Under the pieces are notes generated by a model. The model worked only from the letters and a program-made list of their open reading frames with translations, had not been told where the DNA came from and did not search any database. From Salvia splendens (Eukaryota; Streptophyta; Magnoliopsida; Lamiales; Lamiaceae), in assembly GCF_004379255.2 (NCBI RefSeq), contig NC_056038.1, forward strand, positions 30,740,061 through 30,804,060: DNA of 64,000 nucleotides, given 5' to 3'. A program made the position numbers and the translations under genes. Shown piece by piece: positions 56,783 to 64,000 of this stretch. Each line of letters begins with the position of its first letter. The stretch's first letter is position 1.

Positions 56783-57816
56783 TTATACTTGATGTGGCGG
56801 CCACTGCACTCGCTCCGGTGGGCAAGGCACCGGAGCAGGATGTGCGATAAAGGTCGGGACCTTGTTGCCCGGCATCACCACCGATACTTCTCTTGCATTT
56901 ACACTTACCTGCAACCAATTTATTCTCTCAAGTTCTAAATGTTGTATAGAAATGTCACATGTTAAGTGCCATCAATTACTCTGTTTTTCAACTCTCAAGA
57001 TTCTAAACATATGCTCAAAGCCTCAAATTAGTACTTCTCCACAAATTAGTAATGCATTTTCTTTTAAGTAACCTAATTAGATGCTCTTGTGGTGACAGTA
57101 GATAAACACAAAGACAAGAACATTGTCTAGACAAGTAATCTGATTAGGACAATTCAATTAAAAAACATAGGCAAGTAATACAATTGAAGGTGGGGTTGTA
57201 TTATTGAAAATAGGAAGAGAGAAAAAACAAAGGGAAATAGAAGGTTGGGAGGGTGTCCCCAAAACAGGGATTCGGCAATAAATATAGGTATGTGATGGTC
57301 CAAATATTAAATTAAGTGGGTCTCTATCCAAGAATGAACAATTTCATTTATTTACAAGATTATAGAAGAAGAATACTATAGAATTGAGAATAGCTAAACT
57401 TGCCATCAATGCAAATAGGGACCATTTCCAAAATAATGACATATCCTCTCTATTCTCCCTGCACCAACACATGCACTTTATTTTTCCATCTAATGAAAAG
57501 AGAGGTTAAACTAAATGGGACTCACTTTGGGAGATGAGGGGAAGCGGAGCTTGGAATTGAAGGCGACAATATGGCTCTGGGACTCGAGGTCGGAGTGGCG
57601 GCGGCGGGAATCGGGGGGAGAGGTGGTTCTGAGGAACTTCTCGAAGATGGCCATGACAAGGAACATGGAGATGAGGATGGCGGTGGCGACGAACCCAAAC
57701 GACACCGCATTGACAGAGTTGTCGAAGTGGGTCCAGTGATCATCTTTCTGGATGTAGAGGGGAGCGCCGCCAGGGGCCGGCGCCCAACCGCCCCAACCCT
57801 CTTCTACCACGCCCAT
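56783..57816 (-). CDS. small single-pass membrane protein, 2 exons, 138 aa
   Basis: Exon 1 is 57816-57526 and exon 2 is 56908-56783. The intron has a GTGAGT donor and a TGCAG acceptor, and the exons total 417 nt. The N-terminal part is Gly/Pro-rich (GWGGWAPAPGGAPLYIQKDD), then HWTHFDNSVNAVSFGFVATA leads into one membrane helix (about 36-59, ending MAIFEKFL), followed by a basic stretch (DSRRRHSD). Exon 2 encodes VSVVMPGNKVPTFIAHPAPV and CPPERVQWPPHQ. I recall an uncharacterised plant family with the same HFDNSVNAVSFGFVATAILI core and a VSVLMPG...PTFIAHPAPVPCPPE tail, typically of this size. Function unknown. The leader holds a GA repeat and a TATA-like box lies upstream. Confidence 0.88.
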
Positions 57817-58010
57817 TTAATGATTGAACTCTTTGATTTGGAAGGCTTTTTGGAGGGTTTTAATGGGGGTTTTGTCGTGCCATCAAAGCACCAGTCTTTT
57901 AACTGAAAGCTCCACCCACCGCTACTTCTCAAATTAGATTCTCTCTCTAGAGAGAGAAAGTGAAAAGCTCGCCGGAAGTTTATAAATGTAGGGTGCTTTG
58001 GGATTTGAGA

Positions 58011-58013
<3 letters not shown>

Positions 58014-58044
<31 letters not shown>
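58014..58044. repeat. (GA)n microsatellite in the 5' leader
   Basis: About 15 GA/AG units, read as CT on the transcript strand of the membrane-protein gene. Pyrimidine-rich leaders of this kind are common in plant 5' UTRs. Confidence 0.9.
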
Positions 58045-58049
<5 letters not shown>

Positions 58050-58143
58050 AATGAAGATGTATAGAAATAAAGAAGAAAGAAAGAGAGTAATCTCGAATTG
58101 GAGCTGTGCTCTATTTCTGTTGAGACTCGAAAGCAACGTCATC

Positions 58144-58153
58144 AAATATATAT
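58144..58153 (-). promoter_or_regulatory. TATA-like box of the membrane-protein gene
   Basis: CTATATATAT on the minus strand, about 330 bp upstream of the start codon and upstream of the CT-rich leader. The position fits a start site near 58110, which is inference. Confidence 0.5.
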
Positions 58154-58237
58154 AGTTGACTCGCAGTTGCCCAACTTAAAATTTTAAAAAATTTACTACT
58201 AATAATTACTGCAGAAAATAGTACTCCAGCAACATAA

Positions 58238-60118
58238 GGCCACCAGCAACGCGCCACGCGGGTGGCTCGTATTCCGTCACGGAGGGACGGGACGGCGACG
58301 TGACGCGTTGCAGCGCCCCGTCTCGTCCCCAGCCCGTTCCGCGTTCCGTCACAGTGTGACGAGTGGCGAGACGTCTCGCCATGAGCCGAGGTGACGTGGC
58401 GCGCCCCGGCGCCATGCGTGACGCCCACTCGCCGGCCCGCGAGTGGGCATCACCACGCTGACGCAATAAATCATTTAAAAAAAATTGAATTAAATAAAAA
58501 AAATTAAAAATTAAAAACGGTAATATTACTGTTTATAGCCGTTTTCCATTTTTTTTTATTTTTTTACTCTATAAATACTCCTAATTCATCCTCATTTCAC
58601 ACGCAACTACACATCTATTCTTCCAAATCATCTCAATTTCCTCTCCAATTTTCATCGAACATTTCATCACAAAATGTCCGGTGATTGAATCTTCGACGGT
58701 GGCGGCTCCGACGGGTGGGATCTCAACGCGTTCGGCGACTGGGGGAGCATGTACAACACATTGGGTGGTTCCATTTCGTCAACGCCGGGCACCCAGGGTT
58801 CGTCGACGCAGGGGGTACCAACCACCCAATTTTGACGTGGATGCATACGTCCGTCCCTCCGCCCCGCGGTATTCGCAGGGATCATCCCAGATTCGGGAGG
58901 ATTATTCCGTTGAACCCACTCCGGAAGAAGGCTGAGGCGGTGGAAGCTCCAGGACGGAGGCGGACGAGGAGGATGAGGAGGATCTAGGCCGGCATCCGTA
59001 CGGCCCCAAAGAAAAGCTGGCGGTGTACAACGTCTGGATCAACGTCTTGTACGATCCCATCGTCGGGAATCAACAACCCAGGAAGTGCTTCTGGGAAAAG
59101 GTCACCGAGGCCTACCACCAGATTAAGCCGAAGAGGTCCTCCCGTCGCACATATAAGATGCTCAGCGCTCACTTTGACCCAGTCGACAGAAAGGTTAAAC
59201 GATTCTGCGCCATCCACAAGAATGAAGCGGCTCATTACCAAAGTGGAGCCACGGGAGCCGTCATTCTGAGGTCGGCTTTATTGGTCTACTACGATGACAC
59301 CGGGAAACAATTCAAATATGTAGATGTTTGGGAGGTCGTCAAGGATGAGGAAAGGTGGGCCGGCGGTGTGTGGTCCAGCACGGGCTCAACCTCGAAGCGA
59401 ACGAAGCACACGGCGAGTGGACAATACTCATCTAGTGAGGGAGATTCGGGCAGCGGGCCACAAGAGTTTGCCTCGCAGGAGGTTGAGACCCCGGCGGACG
59501 ATGCCGGGGGTTCCTCCCGTGGGCGCCGTCGGCCGCAAGGGAGAAATGCGGCGAAGGCGGCTAGAGGGAGGAGGGGCCGAGCCGAATCAAGCCAGGCGGC
59601 TCGGGCTCGGGGGACCCCCAACTCCCTTATAGCCATGTACATGACCACCACAATGGCGAACACTTCCCGCATGACGTCCGTCCAAAACCAAGCCTGGCTT
59701 AACGGAATTACGTTTATGCCAGCACACCTTGGCATTTCGCCTCCTCATGGCTTCAGTGCACCTCCACCGCCTTCGGGGGATGATTCGCTGGCGGAGTAGT
59801 TTTTTTTATTTTCTATAAAATTGTATTTTAAATTATGTCATTTTTATTTTTTTAGGATTTTAATTATGTCTTTTTTTTTATTTTTTTGAATTTTAAGTTG
59901 TAATTTTATTTTATTTTTATTGAAGTGTGTTTTTTTTTATTGAATTTGGTTGGAAATAAAAATAAAAAATGAAATTGAATGAATAGTAATTTAAGGGACG
60001 GTTAAGGGACGGAGGGTTGTAGGTTCCGTCCCTTAGTTAAGGGATGGAGTAAAAAAGTACAGTGGAGCCCGTCAATAGTAATTTAAGGGGCGGTTTAATG
60101 ATAGCGTTGTGGATGACC
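58238..60118 (+). mobile_element. PIF/Harbinger element A-O (ORF1 only)
   Basis: 1881 bp between TAA duplications (58235-58237, 60119-60121). The ends are GGCCACCAGCAACGCG and the inverted ...GCGTTGTGGATGACC. It carries only the ORF1 protein. The 5' side has GTCTCGTCCCCAGCCCGT, ACGAGTGGCGAGACGTCTCG and GTGACGCCCACTCGC...GGCCCGCGAGTGGGC. The 3' side, read inward, has GGGCTCCACTGTACTTTTTT and CCCTTAACTAAGGGACGG. The same series occurs at the ends of the transposase-only element at 17451-19556. Confidence 0.9.
58674..59799 (+). pseudogene. Harbinger ORF1 (Myb/SANT-like) protein; last 259 codons open
   Basis: The natural start MSGD is followed at once by TGA (58686-58688), and another stop lies near 58934. 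From 59023 to 59799 the frame is open: MYNVWINVLYDPIVGNQQPR, then the helical FWEKVTEAYHQIKPKRSSRR and YKMLSAHFDPVDRKVKRFCA typical of the NAM-associated/SANT-like ORF1, an acidic/Ser linker, a basic nuclear-localisation-like patch (SSRGRRRPQGRNAAKAARGR), and a C-terminal Pro-rich end (APPPPSGDDSLAE). In known systems this protein binds the transposon ends and partners the transposase. Here it lacks a good start but retains the DNA-binding core. Confidence 0.82.
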
Positions 60119-60121
60119 TAA

Positions 60122-60734
60122 GATTAGTAGATTACCACTCTTAATCAGGAATCACACGTACTGAACTTTTTTCTGAGAATATTTAGACACTTTTTTCAAT
60201 ATCTAAAAGATATAATTACAATTTAAATCTCTTGTCAATAAATAAACTTTCATGGCCATATTTTTATAATTATCGGATACTTTGTTCTTTTTCTTTTTTT
60301 TTTACTTTGATTTCAAATCGTAGTCATTGATTCACTATAACAAAAAAAAATTGGTAAGGGCATTTTTTTTAATTCAATTTTGGACGTTAATTTATATTTC
60401 TAAATATACCACTAACGATTCAAAAAGTGTCCTTATTGTTGGTGTCCCAACTAAAATTAGAGGATGCAAATGAAAGTGTCATAAAAAACATGAGTAAAAA
60501 CTAAGTTAATTTGTTCTTAATTTGGGGACGCTTTCCTTTGTGTCCTAAATTATTGTTGTTATTTTTTAAAATTTCTCAATGCAAGTAATTGCATCTCAAT
60601 TTTTATGTCCTTAAAAGATAATATTAAGTTTTTTTTGGAGTGATTCACCGGATTTATCTTGAGTTATCAACAGGGTAAATATCGAGTTTTAACTATACTA
60701 TTATTATTGACTTTCAACAATATAATAGTGGAGT
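60122..60734. other. AT-rich intergenic DNA
   Basis: No gene or complete element seen. Confidence 0.4.
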
Positions 60735-60743
60735 ACTAATTAA

Positions 60744-60872
60744 GGGAATGGATCCCGTGTTGTGGAGGGGTGCACAGCAGGGGGTGCTGCTCCTCATACC
60801 CTTAATAAAATAATAGGGTGTGAGGAGCAGCACCCCTGCTGTGCACCCCTCCACAACAGAGGATCCATTCCC
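60744..60872. mobile_element. 129-bp near-perfect hairpin element with 9-bp duplication
   Basis: Flanked by ACTAATTAA (60735-60743, 60873-60881). The arms of about 57 bp pair almost perfectly: GGGAATGGATCC, GTTGTGGAGGGGTGCACAGC, GGGTGCTGCTCCTCA and ACCCT, with the inverse on the other side, separated by TAATAAAATAAT. The 9-bp duplication points to MULE-type mobilisation. Right of it, a 24-bp unit (GAGGATCCATTCCCACTAAT...) is tandemly repeated, adding a third ACTAATTAA. Confidence 0.9.
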
Positions 60873-60905
60873 ACTAATTAATGAGGATCCATTCCCACTA
60901 ATTAA

Positions 60906-61525
60906 TGAATGAATATCGAGTTTCAACCACACTTTGTCTGCCCTAGTTAATCACCTAATCTTTCTCTCTGTGTACTACTATCTAATTTCTCAAAATGTTA
61001 TTTAACCCAAATAAACTAATTATATGGGTTAAATAACATTTGGTGTGAGTTAAACTAATTAATTAACATGTAATCAAAATATGGGTTAAAATAACAGTTG
61101 GTGTGAGTTAACTAATTAATTAACATGTAATCCAAATCCAATCATAGTGAATCTAAGATGATGAGTATTCGTTCTTAATTCGGTCCTACGCATAGGAAGC
61201 ATCAGCCGTTCGGCCTATTTCGAAGGTGGACATCTTGCAAAAATAATACTCGAACTCCAATACATTCTAGAAAATATCACTCATTTAACATAATAAATTT
61301 AATTACTATGTTCATATATTAACTAGTCCACAATACACAATACTGTGTGTCCAGAAATATATAGAATCATAGATATATTGAAACAAAGACCTTCTTTAAA
61401 TAAGAATAGATTTATACCGAGAATGAATTTACGTAAAAATATACTTGGTGCACGTAAAATGTCATACACATGTCCAAACAAGTTTTAATAATATTATTAT
61501 CACAGTTACATAAGCACGAATAGAC
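60906..61525. other. intergenic DNA with small local repeats
   Basis: A phrase GGGTTAAA(T/A)AACA(T/G)TTGGTGTGAGTTAA...CTAATTAATTAACATGTAATC is present twice in tandem (about 61025-61072 and 61083-61132). No gene. Confidence 0.5.
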
Positions 61526-61533
61526 CTGCCCAA

Positions 61534-61753
61534 CAGGGGCGGACGCAGAAATAATTATCGATAGGGGCTGAGACTTCTAAATTTTATTTTGATGTATATT
61601 TTTGAGTAATTTAAATTATTTGTAGGGGCTTTTACATTATAATTTACAACTAAATTTGACTAAATTTTAAAAAAAAATAAATAGAAAAAATTAAAAAAAA
61701 TTATTTCATTGAGGGCTTAAGCCCCACCCCCTTACACCTTGGGTCCGCCCATG
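61534..61753. mobile_element. hAT-type MITE, copy 1
   Basis: 8-bp target duplication CTGCCCAA (61526-61533, 61754-61761). Ends CAGGGGCGGAC... and ...GGGTCCGCCCATG. 220 bp, AT-rich inside, no ORF. The 8-bp duplication and CAGGG-type ends fit hAT. Confidence 0.82.
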
Positions 61754-61761
61754 CTGCCCAA

Positions 61762-62123
61762 GGTTTATCAAACTGGCGGTTAAAACCAAAACCGTAACAG
61801 TAACCGTCAGTTACGGTTCCGAACCGAAATCGTCGATTTTTGAACTGTGGTTCGGTTCAGGTTCAAAAAATTTTGAATCGAAACCGAGCCGGAACCGTAA
61901 AAACCCATCGGAAAACCGTGAAATCAAGCCGGAACCGCAAAAAACCGGCGGTTCAAAACCGTGAAAAACTGCCGGTTCGGAATCGAAACGGAAACCGGCT
62001 GTTTTGGAACCGAAACCGTAACCGCGAAACACCCTCGCGGTTCGGTTCTGGTTCGGCAATTTCCAAAGCCAGAATCGGCGGTTCCGAACCGTAACCGCCG
62101 ATTCCGGAACCGTGGTACCTCTG
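61762..62123. repeat. dense AACCG/CGGTT repeat, possible hAT end region
   Basis: About 330 bp contain several dozen near-copies of (G)AACCG or its complement, some in inverted order (GTTACGGTTCCGAACCG near 61810; GGTTCCGAACCGTAACCG near 62078). Repeated CGGTT-type hexamers are typical of subterminal regions of Ac-like hAT elements, so this may be a deleted hAT. Clear terminal repeats and a target duplication were not found. Open frames through it are composition artefacts. Confidence 0.5.
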
Positions 62124-62131
62124 AGCACAAA

Positions 62132-62350
62132 CAGGGGTAGAAGCAGAAAAAAAAATGATTAGGGGCTGTGATTTTTAAATTTTTTTCTAAAGTTATATTT
62201 TTGGTGTTTTAGATCATTTATAAGGTATTTTATATAATAATTTACATTAAATTTGAATAAATTTTAAAAATTTATAAAAGAAAATAGTTTAAAAAATATT
62301 TTTATTAAGTGCTTTAGCCCTACCCTATTTTTACATGGGTCCGCCCCATG
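62132..62350. mobile_element. hAT-type MITE, copy 2
   Basis: Flanked by AGCACAAA (62124-62131) and AGCACGAA (62351-62358), 7 of 8 matching. Ends CAGGGGTAGAAGC and ...GGGTCCGCCCCATG. The inside is homologous to copy 1 (AGGGGCTG, TTATATTTTTG, TTTACAT, AAATTTGA, GGGTCCGCCC). 219 bp. Confidence 0.8.
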
Positions 62351-62358
62351 AGCACGAA

Positions 62359-63193
62359 GTAAAATGGTTTCATGGTTTCTTAGATAGTTGGAAATCGATG
62401 CACAATATGTATAAATTATTTTAAAAAGTACAGCATGTCATTGTGAATTTGTGATTAAAGATGACTACACAATTTATCAAGAGAACATTGCAAGATTTCA
62501 AAATCTTTAGTAATGGATAGGCGATGCTTAGTCGTCAATGAATAGTGTTATTAATAGCAGTTAGAACAACGTCACTGCTGATTTCCTAGCAATTCCGATT
62601 CTTTCGACATTGATTACTTGAACAAACATGCGTATTTATCTTTAATAGTATTAGTATCTATCATTGATTCTCTAATTCTTATTCTCTTGTTACTCTTTCC
62701 ATCTCTATCCATCTTCTAGTCTCCTCTCACCATTGGCGAATTTGCTTTCAGCAATGTCTACATTGAAAAATACTACTGGTATAAGCTCCTAAGGCTCCCA
62801 ATATCAGATGTTGCCACTGAATGCAAGTCATTTATAAGTGCATAACGAGTATATACCTGATCACATTTTTATGAAGATTTTCATTTTAACCTAGCTATAC
62901 AAATAGTGTCGTTAATTTAGTCTTAGGGTTTAAGACTTGTTTGCCCTTTTGGGTGTCACAATCATTGCCGAAATGCTTAGCAAACACGTACGACCACATT
63001 AATTAATGGTGTGTATATTAGTTTATCTTTGTATAGCCTAATCTAAGACATGGAGGGCCAAGTATACTAGTAATTCATATACTACTTACACATGACTCAT
63101 GTTCCTTTTCCTTTTAGCAACCATGGAATTATTATCACATTTGCCACACGAGTTTTCATCAACTTTGGAGTATATTGTCACATGCTTATTATG
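62359..63193. other. intergenic DNA
   Basis: No gene or element seen. Confidence 0.4.
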
Positions 63194-63279
63194 GAGCACA
63201 ATTAATTTCGTGAAGTAGAACATCTCCAAGGGGAGTGAGCACAATTAATTTCGTGAATTAGAACATCTCTAAGGGGAGA
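63194..63279. repeat. 43-bp tandem duplication at a MITE end
   Basis: Units 63194-63236 and 63237-63279 (GAGCACAATTAATTTCGTGA, then AG/TTAGAACATCTC(C/T)AAGG). The second unit runs into the left end of the MITE at 63261, so the end sequence is present twice. Confidence 0.85.
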
Positions 63280-63674
63280 GGTAAATGAAGAGGTAAACTA
63301 ATATAACTACCATATTTACCTTTTTTCATGAAAAATCATTCTCCAAGAGGAGAAGTATTTGAGAAGGTATTATATCTTTTCCCATTTTGAAGAGGTATCT
63401 TTACCTCCACATCAATGGAAAGGTAAAATCTTATAACTACCATATTTGCCTTCTTTTCATGAAAAACCCTTCTCCAAGGCGAAATGTATTTGAGAAGGTA
63501 TTACACTTTTTTTAATGCATTTTCTACTATTATTTTATTTTTAAAAAATAAGTTACCTTTTTGTATACCTTTTCTATTTAGAATGTGTTACATTTTAGAA
63601 AAGTATATTTCACTTTTTAAGAAGATAAATACATAATATACCTTTTATATATATCTTCTCCCTTGGAGATGCTC
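63261..63674. mobile_element. Tourist-like MITE (414 bp) with internal duplication
   Basis: TTA duplications (63258-63260, 63675-63677). Ends GAACATCTCTAAGGGGAGA and ...TCTCCCTTGGAGATGCTC. A roughly 70-bp internal block (ATAACTACCATATTT...CCTT...TTTTCATGAAAAA, then GTATTTGAGAAGGTATTA) occurs twice (about 63305-63373 and 63436-63506). No ORF. Confidence 0.82.
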
Positions 63675-63889
63675 TTAGTTAGAAGAAACCATTACTTTGT
63701 CCATTTCGATGTAAGCATTTATCACTAACAGAAATTTGTTTATGGGAATGAAGATAACATTGGTAATAAATAATAATCGCGGAAGAAAAACAGTTACTCA
63801 TATAGAATGAATTATTTACTTTAGTTTATAAAGCATTATTATTATGCTTTTAATTTCCGCATTCTTATTTATAGTAGTAGTATCAGTTA

Positions 63890-64000
63890 GAGCATCCACA
63901 ATGGCGCCTAGCGCACCGCCTAGCTGAGCGCCGGCGCTAGGCGGTCGCTAGGCGAACCATTGCAGAAGCCAAAAACTGCCGAGCGGTTTTTCGAAAATGA
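63890..64000. mobile_element. left end of another Harbinger-type element, cut by the window edge
   Basis: After TTA (63887-63889) comes GAGCATCCACAATGGCGCC, the same start as the element at 39684, then GC-rich repeats of CGCCTAGC/GCTAGGCG. The rest lies outside the window. Confidence 0.7.

Noticed and set aside
61811..62130. Open frames of 68-105 codons in the AACCG-rich block
   Set aside because: Repeats of NRN/FGS-type residues arise from the repeat itself and exist on both strands.

Overview
The window is nuclear DNA of a flowering plant, almost certainly a eudicot. It is AT-rich, the genes have GT-AG introns, and it is crowded with plant transposon families (chromovirus and copia LTR elements, PIF/Harbinger, MULE, hAT, Stowaway-like MITEs, a tRNA-derived SINE). 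I cannot name the species; an asterid is only a guess.

Three host genes look intact. (1) A 16-exon minus-strand STRUBBELIG-RECEPTOR FAMILY (SRF) LRR receptor-like pseudokinase (6944-16690). Its splice sites can be placed base by base and give a 731-residue frame. (2) A single-exon plus-strand gene at 44186-44965 for a 259-residue Ser/Arg-rich protein with an N-terminal lipidation signal (MGCC). (3) A two-exon minus-strand gene (56783-57816) for a 138-residue single-pass membrane protein, with a GA-rich leader and a TATA-like box. Broken host-like pieces include an F-box (SKIP19-like) fragment at the left edge, a FAR1/FRS or MULE-transposase pseudogene (2131-3944) and several gene fragments carried inside MULEs.

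Layout. 0-5 kb: F-box fragment, tandem repeats and FRS pseudogene. 5-17 kb: MITEs and the SRF gene, whose intron between exons 11 and 12 holds a 5.4-kb antisense chromovirus with nearly identical LTRs. 17-24 kb: two Harbinger elements and a 1-kb Tourist-like element. 23.6-28.5 kb: a copia element without gag. 28.5-35.3 kb: MITEs, an 803-bp fold-back MULE and a MULE with a GRF zinc-finger gene, itself split by a 1.27-kb insertion. 35-50 kb: four Harbinger elements, one with a nested MITE, the MGCC gene and a SINE. 50-54 kb: unidentified broken ORFs and an LTR-like stretch. 54-56.5 kb: a locally duplicated segment, each copy hit by a different transposon (Pack-MULE, MITE). 56.5-60 kb: the membrane-protein gene and another Harbinger. 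60-64 kb: hairpin element, hAT MITEs, Tourist MITE, and the start of one more Harbinger-like end.

The most notable system is PIF/Harbinger. Seven elements of 1.3-2.1 kb each carry only one of the two proteins that classical PIF/Harbinger elements carry together: five have only the transposase and two only the Myb/SANT-like ORF1 protein. Each ORF1-only element shares terminal and subterminal sequence at both ends with a transposase-only element in this window (58238-60118 with 17451-19556; 47391-49537 with 39684-41510 and 21861-23209). This suggests a split, trans-cooperating two-component transposon.
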